From Ruegeria atlantica (lineage in GTDB: Bacteria; Pseudomonadota; Alphaproteobacteria; Rhodobacterales; Rhodobacteraceae), in assembly GCF_001458195.1 (NCBI RefSeq), contig NZ_CYPU01000023.1, forward strand, positions 62,001 to 126,000: 64,000 bases of DNA, given 5' to 3'. Positions 26,554-36,459 of the stretch are shown piece by piece (the stretch's first letter is position 1; every line of letters starts with the position of its first letter). Below the pieces are notes generated by a model. The model had not been told where the DNA came from. It worked only from the letters and a program-made list of their open reading frames with translations, and did no database searches. Position numbers and translations under genes: made by a program.

Positions 26554-27624
26554 ATGCGCATTGTTTTGGGCTTGTTGATTGTCGGTCTTGCCTATCTGGT
26601 TTTCTGGCCGGTCCCGGTTGAACCGGTGGCATGGACCCCGCCCGAAGCACCGGGTTTTACTGGTGACTTTGCGGAGAACAATGCGTTGGACCAGCTGGAG
26701 CTGATCTCGTTGCCTGACGGCGAGAAAGGCCCCGAAGACATTGCCATCATGCCCGACGGCTTCGTCTATACGACCAGCTTGTCCGGGGCTCTGTACCGAA
26801 TAGACGACGAGGACCCGGTGAAAGTTGACGACCTCGGCGGTCGGCCCTTGGGGCTGACGGTCGGTCCGGATGGGGTGCTTTACATCGCCGACAGCTTCCG
26901 AGGCATCATGCGATGGACCGGCCCCGGTACGCTGCAGCCAGTGGTGTCCGAGATAAACGGCGCGCCGGTGATCTATGCAAATCAATTGGACGTGGCGCAG
27001 GATGGGACGATCTATTTTTCAAACTCGTCCGATCGGTTCGATCCCGAAACGATGGGCGGGACCAAACCGACCTCGGTACTGACCATCTGGGAGCAATCGG
27101 ACACAGGTTACGTTGCCCGCCACGCGCCCGATGGCACGACCGAGAAACTGGCCGAAGGCTTTGTCTATACGAACGGCGTCGCGTTGTCGCCGGGTGAGGA
27201 TTTTCTGCTGATCGCTGAAACCGGGCGCGCCCGGGTGCACAAGCTTTGGCTGACCGGCCCGAAGGCCGGGCAGCAAGAGGTCCTGATGGACAATCTGCCC
27301 GGTTATCCGGACAACATCGAGGCACAGGGCGATGGCACGTATTGGATGGCCTTTGCCAGCCCGCGCGTGCCAAGCGAGGCACTGATGCCATACCCGTTCT
27401 TGCGCAAGGTGATCTGGCGACTGGGGCCGACGGTGCGGCCTGCGCCGATCCATCGCGGGATGATGGTGCAGTTTGACGGCGACGGGAACATCCTGCAGAC
27501 CTTGCAAGACCCCGGGGGTCGGTTGGGCATCACCACGGGTGGCAAGGTGGCTGGGGGACATTTCTACGTCATGACATTGGATTCGCCCTGGTTCGGGCGC
27601 ATGCCTGCGTCAAATCTGCACTAA
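26554..27624 (+). CDS. SMP-30/strictosidine-synthase-like (APMAP) beta-propeller protein
   Basis: A 356-residue six-bladed beta-propeller protein anchored or exported by an N-terminal hydrophobic segment (residues 1-19). The strictosidine-synthase/APMAP signature is clear: YTNGVALSPGEDFLLIAETGRARV, then the WLTGPKAGQQEVLMDNLPGYPDNIE stretch (given here in parts), at about residues 205-253. Relatives act as lactonases or arylesterases, none well defined in bacteria. AGGGAGGAG precedes the ATG. It is divergent from the aminotransferase and 65 bases ahead of a crotonase. Confidence 0.85.
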   Translation: MRIVLGLLIVGLAYLVFWPVPVEPVAWTPPEAPGFTGDFAENNALDQLELISLPDGEKGPEDIAIMPDGFVYTTSLSGALYRIDDEDPVKVDDLGGRPLGLTVGPDGVLYIADSFRGIMRWTGPGTLQPVVSEINGAPVIYANQLDVAQDGTIYFSNSSDRFDPETMGGTKPTSVLTIWEQSDTGYVARHAPDGTTEKLAEGFVYTNGVALSPGEDFLLIAETGRARVHKLWLTGPKAGQQEVLMDNLPGYPDNIEAQGDGTYWMAFASPRVPSEALMPYPFLRKVIWRLGPTVRPAPIHRGMMVQFDGDGNILQTLQDPGGRLGITTGGKVAGGHFYVMTLDSPWFGRMPASNLH

Positions 27625-27689
27625 CGTTGAGGTGGAACTGCCCGATCCATCGGGGCATTGTACCCCTAACCGGAATTGAGAGGCCTGAG

Positions 27690-28472
27690 ATGTCACGTGT
27701 ATCCGTCGAATACAAAAACCACATCGCGCACGTAACTCTGACGCGCGGCGACAAGATGAATGCGCTGGATGATGCGATGATAAAGGCCGTCATTTCTGCG
27801 GGGCAGGAGGTCGCTGCCTCGGATGCCCGTGCGGTGGTGCTGTCGGGTGAAGGCAAAAGCTTTTGCGCGGGTCTGGACATGGCCAGCTTTGCGAGCATGG
27901 CGCAAACGGACCCGACCGAATGGTTGATGACCCGCAGCCACAACGACGCCAATGAAGTGCAGGAAGTTGCCTTGGTTTGGCAACGCGTGCCCGTTCCCGT
28001 CATTTGTGCCATTCAGGGTGTTGCTTATGGCGGCGGTTTGCAACTTGCGCTGGGCGCTGACATCCGGATAGCACACCCCGAGTCTAAACTCGCCGTGATG
28101 GAGATAAAGTGGGGTCTGATCCCCGACATGGGCGGGATGGTTCTGCTGCCCAAGCTGGTCCGGTCGGACGTCTTACGCCTGTTGACCTATTCGGCCCGCC
28201 CCATCGGTGCCGCGCAGGCGGCGGACTGGGGGCTGGTCACCAAACTGTCGGACGACCCACTGACCGAGGCATTGGCCTTGGCCGAAGACATCGCGGGCCA
28301 AAGCCCTTCGGCCATCCGCGCGGCCAAGCGCCTGATCGAGGTTGCGGAAGCCAAACCTCGCACAGAGGTGCTGCTGGAGGAGTCATCAGAGCAGGCGGAA
28401 CTGATCGGCAAGCCTGACCAGATGGAGGTCATTGCGGCGAATTCGCAAGGTCGCAAGCCAGAGTTCAAATGA
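27690..28472 (+). CDS. Enoyl-CoA hydratase/isomerase family protein
   Basis: A 260-residue crotonase-fold protein. The two oxyanion-hole regions are GEGKSFCAGLDM (about residues 52-63) and GVAYGGGLQLALGADIRIA (about 111-129). It probably hydrates or isomerises an acyl-CoA; the exact substrate is not set by sequence, and the usual catalytic Glu of true hydratases in the second helix appears in the IRIAHPESKLAVMEIKWGL segment. The ATG at 27690 has GAGAGG upstream; an earlier frame start at 27627 has no support. The last 4 bases overlap the VOC gene (ATGA). Confidence 0.88.
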   Translation: MSRVSVEYKNHIAHVTLTRGDKMNALDDAMIKAVISAGQEVAASDARAVVLSGEGKSFCAGLDMASFASMAQTDPTEWLMTRSHNDANEVQEVALVWQRVPVPVICAIQGVAYGGGLQLALGADIRIAHPESKLAVMEIKWGLIPDMGGMVLLPKLVRSDVLRLLTYSARPIGAAQAADWGLVTKLSDDPLTEALALAEDIAGQSPSAIRAAKRLIEVAEAKPRTEVLLEESSEQAELIGKPDQMEVIAANSQGRKPEFK

Positions 28473-28840
28473 TCTCGGCACCTGTCACACGATTGATCCT
28501 GGACGCCAAGGATATCGACAAGATGGTGCATTTCTATGAGACGCATTTTGGCTATGTAGCGCGCCGACTCAAAGGGGACCGGATTGTAGAGCTTGTGCCT
28601 GACGGTGACGGGCTGCGCCTGTTGTTGCATCCGGCCAGCAAGGCCGCCCGTCAGGGGCAAGCGGCGGTCAAAATCGTTTTTGATGTCGCGGACGTTGCCG
28701 GGTTTTGCAGACAAGCCGCGCAGCACGGGCTGAAATTTGGTTCGATCCACACGGCGGACGGCTACAGTTTCGCGAATGCCAAGGATCCGTCGGGAAACTC
28801 GATTTCCGTGTCAAGCAGGGCATTTGCGCCCGATAATTAA
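28469..28840 (+). CDS. VOC superfamily (glyoxalase-like) protein
   Basis: A 123-residue protein with the paired beta-alpha-beta-beta-beta layout of the vicinal oxygen chelate fold: LILDAKDIDKMVHFYETHFGY at the N terminus and VKIVFDVADVAGFCRQAAQ in the middle, ending AKDPSGNSISVSS. It may bind a metal and act as an isomerase, lyase or dioxygenase. It is translationally coupled to the crotonase, so it probably works on a related CoA metabolite (methylmalonyl-CoA epimerase-like roles are possible, but the sequence is not that family). It overlaps the decayed DUF1992 frame at its 3' end. Confidence 0.82.
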   Translation: MISAPVTRLILDAKDIDKMVHFYETHFGYVARRLKGDRIVELVPDGDGLRLLLHPASKAARQGQAAVKIVFDVADVAGFCRQAAQHGLKFGSIHTADGYSFANAKDPSGNSISVSSRAFAPDN

Positions 28841-29169
28841 CGCATAAAAGCCCATCGTGCATCACGGGCCATATTGTATCGCATCTCAAGCTCGGCGATC
28901 TTAGCCATAATCACCTTACGCTCGTCAGCATCGGACTGCGACGCATAGGTTTAGCGAGCGGCATCTAGTTCTTTCTTGATGCTGAACTCTTCGGGTAGAA
29001 CGCCCGCTTGCGCCATGATCCGATGACCGGCGGCGACGGCCGGATCGGTCTGAGCCTCGGACGAACGGTCAGGCAGCGGCTGGCCTTCGCCTTCCAGCCC
29101 CTCTAGCTGACCTTCGGCTTGCGCCTTTTTGATCTGGCGTTCGACCAGTTTTCCGAGCGATCCAAACAT
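28837..29169 (-). pseudogene. DUF1992 (DnaJ-homologue C28-type) gene with in-frame stop
   Basis: Read from 29169 on the minus strand, the product starts MFGSLGKLVERQIKKAQAEG and continues through LEGEGQPLP and AGVLPEEFSIKKELDAAR, all typical of DUF1992. A TAA codon at 28951-28953 then interrupts it after residue 72. The same frame remains open beyond the stop for 37 more codons, with a sequence that reads like the natural DUF1992 tail (ADERKVIMAKIAELEMRY then MARDARWAFMR), ending at TAA 28837-28839. So this is either a nonsense mutation, a sequencing error, or a truncated but still made 72-80 residue protein. A GTG start at 29193 is also possible. The gene lies just downstream of the BenE gene and runs into the VOC gene. 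Confidence 0.8.
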
Positions 29170-29208
29170 AGGTTCGTAGTACCCGACCAGCACAGCGGGG
29201 GAAAGCTG

Positions 29209-30372
29209 TCATCTGGATCGGTTGGTAACCAGATAGGCGATACCACCTGCGGCCAAACCCCAGACTGCAGCGCCCAGGCCGAAGACGGTGATTCCTGATG
29301 CGGTTATGGCGAATGTCAGAATCGCCGCTTCGCGTTCGGCGGGAACCTCTAATGCAGCAAAGGTCGCATTTGCCATCACACCAATCAGGGCAATGCCGGT
29401 CAGTGTACCCATGAGCAATGGGTCCGCGTGGGCCGCGAACCCGGTGATTGCCACGGCAAAGACGCCAAATACGCAGTAAAATAGGCCTGCCATAACCGCT
29501 GACCAGTAACGCTGGTTCGGGTCCGGGTAGCTGTCTTCGTTTGAACACATCGCAGCGGTAATCGCGGCAAGGCACGTGGCCGGAGCGCCAAAGGGGGCAG
29601 ACAGAATACTGGCTCCTCCGACGGCAGAGAACAGCTTTCCAGCAATTGGCGTATACCCAAAGCTGCGCATGACGGCGATGCCGGGTATGTTTTGCGTAGC
29701 CATGGTGACGATGAACAGGGGGATACCGATCCCGATCGCCGATGCGATCGAGAATGTCGGAATGGTCCAGACGGGGGCGGCGACCAGATGCTCGGGTCGG
29801 ACCGAACCGTCACCGGCGTTCAATACAACGACGATTGCCGCAGCGACCACTGCGGCAGGAACCGCAATCAGACGATTGATCCGCCCGGCGATAAACCACG
29901 TCAAAATGATCGGCAGCGCTTGCCAGGGCAGCTCAACTGCCGCCTTGAACGGAATGATGCACAAGGGCAGCAAAACCCCGCCCAGCATGGCCTGTGCAAG
30001 TGTTGTCGGGATAGCGGCCGCAAGCCGTCCAAGCGGGCGCCACATTCCGGCAACAACAGTCAGAGCTCCGGCGCAAAGAAATGCACCAACTGCATCAGAA
30101 AACCCGACCAATGGGGTCGCCGAAACCGCCAGCAGGGCGGCACCAGGTGTTGACCATGCCACGCTGATCGGCTGCCGGTACCAAAGGCTGACCACAATCG
30201 CCGTCACCCCCATTGCAACCGCGGCCATCATCAAACCAGAGGCCGCCTCAGCCTCCGAGGCGCCCATTGCAATAAGGCCCTGCAGCACAATCGGGAAAGA
30301 GCTGAAAAACCCAACGACCGCCACCACAAGCCCGGTCGAAATTGTCTGCACAGGAGGGAAAGGGCGCGCCAT
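29209..30372 (-). CDS. BenE family benzoate/H+ symporter-like transporter
   Basis: A 387-residue inner-membrane protein with about 12 hydrophobic segments, of the BenE family (aromatic acid/H+ symport). Conserved parts are VAWSTPGAALLAVS near residue 70, TLAQAMLGGVLLPLC, and the FVTMATQNIPGIAVMRSFGY-type segment around 220-240, followed by SAPFGAPATCLAAITAAMC. Benzoate-degradation genes are not adjacent, so the substrate is uncertain. ATG 30372 was chosen for its GAGGAA ribosome site; the longer frame to 30450 is unsupported. The divergent neighbour region holds the valS terminator. Confidence 0.87.
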   Translation of the reverse strand: MARPFPPVQTISTGLVVAVVGFFSSFPIVLQGLIAMGASEAEAASGLMMAAVAMGVTAIVVSLWYRQPISVAWSTPGAALLAVSATPLVGFSDAVGAFLCAGALTVVAGMWRPLGRLAAAIPTTLAQAMLGGVLLPLCIIPFKAAVELPWQALPIILTWFIAGRINRLIAVPAAVVAAAIVVVLNAGDGSVRPEHLVAAPVWTIPTFSIASAIGIGIPLFIVTMATQNIPGIAVMRSFGYTPIAGKLFSAVGGASILSAPFGAPATCLAAITAAMCSNEDSYPDPNQRYWSAVMAGLFYCVFGVFAVAITGFAAHADPLLMGTLTGIALIGVMANATFAALEVPAEREAAILTFAITASGITVFGLGAAVWGLAAGGIAYLVTNRSR

Positions 30373-30454
30373 GACTTCCTCGGAGTTGTCTGCAGAGATT
30401 GCTAACAATCGCAAGCGGATAGAAACAAGGTGAAATGCGTCACCGCACAAAAAA

Positions 30455-30476
30455 ACCCGCCGGGTGAGCGGCGGGT
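30455..30476 (-). terminator. Rho-independent terminator of valS
   Basis: An 8-bp stem, ACCCGCCG (30455-30462) with CGGCGGGT (30469-30476), has a 6-base loop. On the minus strand it is followed by a run of seven T, 34 bases after the valS stop codon. Confidence 0.92.
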
Positions 30477-30509
30477 GTTAGATTTTGAGTATTTGCGAAA
30501 AGACGAGGA

Positions 30510-33500
30510 TCAGGCGATTTCGGCCAAACGGGCGAGGGCCTCGTTCAGTTTCGCCTCTTCTTCTTCGCGGGCGGCAAGGTTGGCTTTGGCTTCCGCGACG
30601 ACCTCTTCCGGGGCCGAGGCCACGAATTTGGGGTTGTTCAGACGTCCGCGCAGACCGCCCAATTCCTTGGCCAGCTTGCCCTTGGCTTTCTCCAACCGTT
30701 CCTTTTCCGCTCCGATATCGATGATATCCGCCAGCGGCAGGCCGAAAGATGCGCCGGGGGCGGCAATCGAGATCGTACCTTTAGGCAGCTCATCCGCTTT
30801 GGTCAGGCTGTCGATCCGCGCCAGACGTTTAATCAGCGCCTCGTTGCGGTCCCACGCGGCTTGGCCATTGGCGTCGATCTCGGTCACCAGCATCGGCACA
30901 TAGAGGCCGGCTGGAACCCGCATCTGTGCACGGGCCGAGCGGGTGTTTTCGATCACCGAAATCACCCAGTTCATCTCAAGATCAGCATCGGCATCGATCA
31001 GATCAGCGGCGGCGTAGGTTGGCCAGTCGGCGTGGACGACCATTTTGGCGCGGTCGCCGGTCAAGCCCCACAGCTCTTCGGTGATGAACGGCATGATCGG
31101 GTGCAGCAGGACCATGCATTGGTCCAGAACCCAACGCATCGTGGCGCGGGTTTCGGCCTGAGCCTCGGCATCGTGCCCTTGCAGCAGTGGCTTGGACAGC
31201 TCCACGTACCAGTCGCAAACCTTACCCCAGACAAAGGCATAAAGCCCGTTGGCCGCGTCGTTGAAGCGATAGCTTTCCAGCGCCGCGTCGACCTCTTCCC
31301 GCACACGTGCGGTTTCGCCGATGATCCAGCGGTTCACCGCAGCTTTGGGCTTCAGGTCAGCCACATCCAGTTGAGGGACGGCGTCGGTAAAGACCTCGTT
31401 CATTTCGGCAAAGCGAACGGCGTTCCACAGTTTGGTACCGAAGTTGCGGTAACCGGTGATGCGTTCACGGGACAGCTTCAGCACGCCGCCAATTGCCGCC
31501 ATCGAAGCGTTGGTAAAGCGCAGCGCGTCGGCGCCGAATTCGTCCACGATTTCCAGCGGGTCGATGACGTTGCCGGTGGTCTTGGACATCTTCTTGCCCT
31601 TCTCGTCGCGAACGAGCTGGTGCAGGTAGACGGTATGGAACGGTATCTCGTTTACCACGGCCAGTTGCATCATCATCATCCGGGCGACCCAGAAAAACAG
31701 GATATCTGCGCCGGTGATGAGCACATCAGTTGGGAAATAGCGCTCCATCTCTTCGGTCTGTTCGGGCCATCCCAGCGTGCCGATCGGCCATAGGCCGGAG
31801 GAGAACCAGGTGTCGAGGACGTCGGGGTCGCGCCAGACCGGATAGATCAGTTTGGTTGGGTCTTGTTCGACCGCATACTGAGCGAGACTTTCAGCAAACC
31901 GATGGATCGCCTCATATTTGTCTGCAACTTCCACAACTGTTGCGTGGCTCAGCGGGCTGGGAATGTTGGCGTTGTCGTCCAGGAACTTCTCGGTGACTGC
32001 ATCCAAGCTGGTTGCGCATTCCATGACATTGCCACGGTGCAGCATGCCACCTTCATTCAGCAACCGGCCCAGTTCAACCAGATCCAGGTCACCATCATCT
32101 TCGTCATCGATGAAGTCTTCTGCGGACAGGTCGAGACCATACCAAACCGGTATCTGGTGCCCCCACCACAACTGGCGCGAGATGCACCAGGGCTCGATGT
32201 TTTCCAGCCAGTGGTAATAGGTCTTCTCGCCCGACTCAGGGATGATCTTGACCGTTCCGTCCTTCACCGCATCCAGCGCGGGGCCGACGATCTTTTCGGC
32301 ATCCACGAACCACTGATCGGTGAACATTGGCTCGATCACAACTTTCGAGCGGTCGCCGAAGGGCTGCATGATCGGTTTGCTCTCGACCAGCGGCACCAGT
32401 GCAGCCGGGTCGTCATCTTCGCCCAGCTTGGTGCCCAGAACTGGATCATCCGCACGGGTCATCACGGCCAGACCGTCGGCGTTAATCTCTTCCACCACTT
32501 TCGCGCGCGCCTCAAACCGGTCGAGACCGCGCAGGTGATCGGGGACAAGGTTGATCGCGTCGATCTCGTTCTCGGTAAACTGACGCCCGCGTGCGTATTC
32601 CTGCGCCTTGCCCGCCTCTTCGGCGTAGGGCGCGCCATCGGCCCGCATCGCGCCTTTGGTATCCATCAGGCGGTACATCGGAATGCCGCCGCGCTTGGCG
32701 ACCAGGTTGTCGTTAAAGTCATGCGCGCCTGTGATCTTCACCGCACCCGAGCCGAAATCGGGATCGGGGTATTCATCGGTGATGATCGGGATTTGACGGC
32801 GGTGCTCTTTCGGGCCAACCGGAATTTCGCAGAGTTTCCCAACGATTGGCGCATACCGTTCATCCGACGAATGAACCGCAACCGCGCCGTCACCCAGCAT
32901 GGTTTCGGGGCGGGTCGTGGCAATCGAAATGTAATCGCGTTCTTCTTCGAAAACGACGTTCCCGTCCTCATCCTTCTCGATATAGGTGTAGGTTTCGCCG
33001 CCCGCCAGCGGGTATTTGAAGTTCCACATGTGGCCGGCGACTTCGATATTCTCGACTTCCAGATCCGAGATCGCGGTCTCGAAATGCGGGTCCCAGTTGA
33101 CCAGCCGCTTGCCGCGATAGATCAGGCCCTTTTCATACATGTCGACGAAGACCTTGATGACCGCGTCGTGGAAGTTGGCCGAGTTTTCATGCCCGGTGCG
33201 CGGATCGCGTGGTGCGCCCGCCATGGTGAAGGCGTTGCGCGACCAGTCACAGGAGGAGCCAAGACGTTTCAGCTGCTCGATGATCGTGCCGCCGTATTCG
33301 CCCTTCCATTCCCAGACCTTGTCCAGAAAAGCCTCGCGTCCCAGCTCGTTTCGGCTGGGCTGTTGGGTGGCGGCCAGCATCTTTTCGACCTGCATCTGGG
33401 TGGCGATACCGGCATGGTCCTGACCGGGCTGCCAAAGCGTGTCGAAGCCGCGCATCCGGTGCCAGCGGATCAGGATATCCTGCAAGGTGTTGTTGAACGC

Positions 33501-33665
33501 GTGGCCCACATGCAATGCGCCCGTCACGTTGGGAGGCGGGATCATGATGGTAAAGCTTTCGTCGCGCGATCTGTTCGCGCCTGCCTTGAAGGCCCCGGCC
33601 TGTTCCCAGGCCTCATAAATGCGGGCCTCAGCCTCGGCCGCGTTGAATGTCTTTTCCATCGCCAT
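30510..33665 (-). CDS. valS: Valyl-tRNA synthetase
   Basis: A 1051-residue class I aminoacyl-tRNA synthetase that charges tRNA-Val. The HIGH motif appears as HVGH at residues 52-55, the KMSKS loop as [12 protein letters not shown], and the ending with a coiled-coil ([20 protein letters not shown], then [22 protein letters not shown]) is the typical C-terminal arm. Length is slightly above the usual 950 because of an acidic insert ([18 protein letters not shown]) and neighbouring sequence in the catalytic part, seen in Rhodobacterales. ATG 33665 and 33659 are both possible starts. A strong terminator follows. Confidence 0.96.
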   Translation of the reverse strand: MAMEKTFNAAEAEARIYEAWEQAGAFKAGANRSRDESFTIMIPPPNVTGALHVGHAFNNTLQDILIRWHRMRGFDTLWQPGQDHAGIATQMQVEKMLAATQQPSRNELGREAFLDKVWEWKGEYGGTIIEQLKRLGSSCDWSRNAFTMAGAPRDPRTGHENSANFHDAVIKVFVDMYEKGLIYRGKRLVNWDPHFETAISDLEVENIEVAGHMWNFKYPLAGGETYTYIEKDEDGNVVFEEERDYISIATTRPETMLGDGAVAVHSSDERYAPIVGKLCEIPVGPKEHRRQIPIITDEYPDPDFGSGAVKITGAHDFNDNLVAKRGGIPMYRLMDTKGAMRADGAPYAEEAGKAQEYARGRQFTENEIDAINLVPDHLRGLDRFEARAKVVEEINADGLAVMTRADDPVLGTKLGEDDDPAALVPLVESKPIMQPFGDRSKVVIEPMFTDQWFVDAEKIVGPALDAVKDGTVKIIPESGEKTYYHWLENIEPWCISRQLWWGHQIPVWYGLDLSAEDFIDDEDDGDLDLVELGRLLNEGGMLHRGNVMECATSLDAVTEKFLDDNANIPSPLSHATVVEVADKYEAIHRFAESLAQYAVEQDPTKLIYPVWRDPDVLDTWFSSGLWPIGTLGWPEQTEEMERYFPTDVLITGADILFFWVARMMMMQLAVVNEIPFHTVYLHQLVRDEKGKKMSKTTGNVIDPLEIVDEFGADALRFTNASMAAIGGVLKLSRERITGYRNFGTKLWNAVRFAEMNEVFTDAVPQLDVADLKPKAAVNRWIIGETARVREEVDAALESYRFNDAANGLYAFVWGKVCDWYVELSKPLLQGHDAEAQAETRATMRWVLDQCMVLLHPIMPFITEELWGLTGDRAKMVVHADWPTYAAADLIDADADLEMNWVISVIENTRSARAQMRVPAGLYVPMLVTEIDANGQAAWDRNEALIKRLARIDSLTKADELPKGTISIAAPGASFGLPLADIIDIGAEKERLEKAKGKLAKELGGLRGRLNNPKFVASAPEEVVAEAKANLAAREEEEAKLNEALARLAEIA

Positions 33666-33742
33666 TGGATGCGTCCTGCGTCAACAAATTCGGGTCAGCG
33701 CCTGCAATAGCGAATGCGTAAGGGAAGGGGAAGGGTTGTATG

Positions 33743-34077
33743 CTATTCGGCTTGGGCAAAGCGCGCGCGAAAATAGTCCTGAACACGCTGGTAGGCCGGT
33801 TGATGAAAATCCAGAGTCAGCAATGAGTGGTCGTTACCGCCAATTCCACCGTCTCAAGATGATCACCGAAAGCATCCTTCAGGACGCCCATATGCCGCTC
33901 TGACGCAAGTTTGTCATCGGCGTAGCGCATGACGAGGCCGGGGCCGTTCCATACCATGCCCGCGCGGGCGTCGGCACCGACATACACGTCGCGGGTGGCT
34001 TCGCCGCCGCTGGTCAGCAGGGCGGTGAACGGAAATACGCTGCCATGTGCCCATGTGATGATCTGTAGGTTAACCAA
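33743..34077 (-). pseudogene. Truncated and frameshifted gene tail, possibly alpha/beta hydrolase
   Basis: Two frames on the minus strand together give a sensible protein end. Frame one (34077 to 33817) encodes about 80 residues including FPFTALLTSGGEATRDVYVG, MVWNGPGLVMRYADDK and LASERHMGVLKDAFGDHLE. It then runs into a stop. A second frame, open from about 33853 to the TAG at 33743, continues with GGNDHSLLTLDFHQPAYQ and RVQDYFRARFAQAE. One missing base in the GTGGAATTGG region near 33843 would join them. There is no start codon better than TTG, and no protein-like sequence lies upstream, so the 5' part is gone. The His in NDHSLL fits a hydrolase catalytic base, but the family is my inference. 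Confidence 0.6.
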
Positions 34078-34167
34078 AAAATGACTGGCAAGACACGAGG
34101 AAGCTGTCCGTTCGACTGGACATCGCCTTGGGCTGGGCTACGGTCGCCATCGCAGGAGGATCATCGC

Positions 34168-36459
34168 ATGGAAAAATTCGGCAAAAGCCAGCCCGTCAAA
34201 CGGACAGAAGATCAGCGGTTTCTGACCGGGCACGGACGATACATGGACGATGATGTACCCGGAGATGCTCTGTTCGCAGCTTTTTTTCGCAGCCCGGTTG
34301 CCCATGGTCGGATCACGGCGCTGGATTTGGATGCCGCGCGTGAAGCGGAAGGGGTGCGCCTTGTCATGACGCTGGATGATCTCTCGACGGCTGGGATCGA
34401 CACTGTGATGAACGCAGCAATTGTGCAGAACCGCGATGGCTCTCAGACCCTTGCGCCCGACAGGCATATGCTGGCCCAAGACCGCGTCCGGTTTGTTGGC
34501 GAACCTGTGGCTGTCGTGATCGCAGACACGCTGTTGCAGGCGCGAGATGCGGTTGAGATGATCTGGATGGACACAGATGATCTGCCCGCAAAACTGGATG
34601 TCGAAGCCGGTGGTGAACCACTGCATGATCAGGTCGCCGACAATCGTGCTTTTGATTGGGGGTTGGGGGATGAAGCAGCAACCGATGCCGCCTTTCAGGC
34701 CGCCGCGCATACCGTTTCGCTGGATGTGGCCGACAACCGCGTGATCATTACCTCAATCGAGCCACGGGGATGTCAGGCCAATTGGGTCGATGGACGTTTG
34801 CACTTTGCCTATGGTGGGCAAGGCGTCTGGGCGATGCGGGGGCAGTTGGCGCAAAAGCTGAAGCTGGAACCCGAGGCGATCCGTGTCACTACTCCGGATG
34901 TGGGTGGCGGATTCGGCATGAAGGTCATGCCGTACCCTGAGTATTTTTGCGTCTCAGTTGCAGCGATGAAACTCGGGCAGCCGGTTCATTGGATGTCTGA
35001 CCGATCCGAGGCGATGCTGTCGGATCATCACGGTCGCGACCTGACCTCATTGGCTGAGCTCGCCTTTGACGAGGACCTGAAAATCACGGCCTACCGTGTG
35101 CACAGCAAGGTAAATCTGGGTGCGTATAGCAGTCATTTCGGGCAAGCGATCCAGACCAGTCTTTTCAGCAAGGTGTTGATGGGGGTTTACGACGTTCAAA
35201 CGACGTATCTGCGGGTTGAGGGGTTCTATACCAACACCACGCAAGTCGACGCCTATCGGGGGGCAGGGCGGCCCGAGGCGATCTATGTTCTGGAACGTGT
35301 CATGGATCGCGCCGCGCGCCAACTGGGCGTCGATCCTTGGGAGTTGCGCCGCAGGAATTTCATCCTGCCGGAAAACTTCCCCTACAAAACCGCGACCGGC
35401 GAAATCTATGACGTAGGTGATTTCGATATGGTCCTGTCCCGTGCTTATGCCCAGACCCAGGGGTTCACGACGCGAAAAACTGCAGATGCGGAACGTGGCC
35501 TGATCCGGGGGCGGGGCTTGTGTTACTATATCGAAAGCATTTTGGGTGACCCTTCGGAAAACGCGAAAGTCGAGTTCTGCGAGGATGGCACGGTGAACCT
35601 TTATGTCGGCACCCAATCGAACGGGCAGGGGCATGAGACGGTCTATGCGCAATTCCTGGCAGACCAAACCGGAGTTCCAATGGACCAGATCAATGTGGTC
35701 CAGGGTGACAGCGATCAGTTGCCACATGGTGGCGGGACTGGCGGGTCACGTTCGGTCACGGTGCAAAGCACGGCCACGTTGGCGACAATAGATGTCATGA
35801 TCGCCGCATTCACGCCGTATCTGGCGAATAAGATGGGGGTGGAGGAAAGAGATGTGCGTTTCGACCATGAAACCTTCCGCGCGCCGGGATCAAACCTGAC
35901 GCCGACGCTCACCGAGGCTGCGGAGATGGCCCGCGCCGATGGGCGCGCCGACCTGCTGAGCCATGAAGCCAGCGCCAATCTGGATGCGCGCAGCTATCCC
36001 AATGGCGCACATGTTGCCGAAGTCGTGATTGATTCTTACACCGGTGAAACCTGGGTGGATCGCTATACTGTCGTCGACGACTTCGGTAATCTTATCAACC
36101 CGATGCTGGCCGAAGGGCAGGTGCATGGCGGGGTGGCACAAGGTATCGGTCAGGCATTGACGGAGCGTGTTGTGCATGATGCGCAGGGGCAACTGCTCAC
36201 GGCTTCGTTGATGGATTACGCCTTGCCCCGCGCGGCCGAGATACCCATGATTAAGTTTACCTCGGCGCCGGTTCCGTCAACTTCCAACCCGATGGGGATG
36301 AAAGGATGCGGAGAGGCCGGCACCGTGGGCGCGCTGGCCGCGGTGGCAAACGCGGTTCAGGATGCGCTCTGGGATTACGGGGTGCGGCAGGCGGACATGC
36401 CTTTCACACCTCATAAAGTATGGGAATTGTTGACGCATGGTTCTGTCGCGGCTGAGTAG
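34168..36459 (+). CDS. Xanthine dehydrogenase family molybdopterin-binding subunit (CoxL form II-like)
   Basis: A 763-residue large subunit of the molybdenum hydroxylase family. It has the a/b hammerhead domain at residues 10-130 (RFLTGHGRYMDD) and the Mo-cofactor domains after it (GGGFGMKVMPYPE near 248; AYRGAGRPEA at 362-371). The catalytic Glu716 is in GCGEAGTVGA. AYRGAGR marks the form II group, so this is not a true CO dehydrogenase, whose motif is AYxCSFR. The medium FAD subunit and small 2Fe-2S subunit that such enzymes need are not next to it. AGGAGGA stands 7 bases before the ATG. The 3' end overlaps the DUF2235 gene by 23 bases. Confidence 0.88.
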   Translation: MEKFGKSQPVKRTEDQRFLTGHGRYMDDDVPGDALFAAFFRSPVAHGRITALDLDAAREAEGVRLVMTLDDLSTAGIDTVMNAAIVQNRDGSQTLAPDRHMLAQDRVRFVGEPVAVVIADTLLQARDAVEMIWMDTDDLPAKLDVEAGGEPLHDQVADNRAFDWGLGDEAATDAAFQAAAHTVSLDVADNRVIITSIEPRGCQANWVDGRLHFAYGGQGVWAMRGQLAQKLKLEPEAIRVTTPDVGGGFGMKVMPYPEYFCVSVAAMKLGQPVHWMSDRSEAMLSDHHGRDLTSLAELAFDEDLKITAYRVHSKVNLGAYSSHFGQAIQTSLFSKVLMGVYDVQTTYLRVEGFYTNTTQVDAYRGAGRPEAIYVLERVMDRAARQLGVDPWELRRRNFILPENFPYKTATGEIYDVGDFDMVLSRAYAQTQGFTTRKTADAERGLIRGRGLCYYIESILGDPSENAKVEFCEDGTVNLYVGTQSNGQGHETVYAQFLADQTGVPMDQINVVQGDSDQLPHGGGTGGSRSVTVQSTATLATIDVMIAAFTPYLANKMGVEERDVRFDHETFRAPGSNLTPTLTEAAEMARADGRADLLSHEASANLDARSYPNGAHVAEVVIDSYTGETWVDRYTVVDDFGNLINPMLAEGQVHGGVAQGIGQALTERVVHDAQGQLLTASLMDYALPRAAEIPMIKFTSAPVPSTSNPMGMKGCGEAGTVGALAAVANAVQDALWDYGVRQADMPFTPHKVWELLTHGSVAAE

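Noticed and set aside
29576-30433. Open frame of 285 codons on the plus strand
   Set aside because: Antisense to the BenE transporter; the Ala/Thr/Ile-rich text comes from reverse reading of membrane helices.
31863-33710. Open frame of 615 codons on the plus strand
   Set aside because: It is the antisense shadow of valS; the valS product is unmistakable with both synthetase motifs.
34168-36459. Reading the CoxL-like protein as aerobic carbon monoxide dehydrogenase
   Set aside because: The active-site loop is AYRGAGR, not the AYxCSFR of true CO dehydrogenase, and coxM and coxS are absent.
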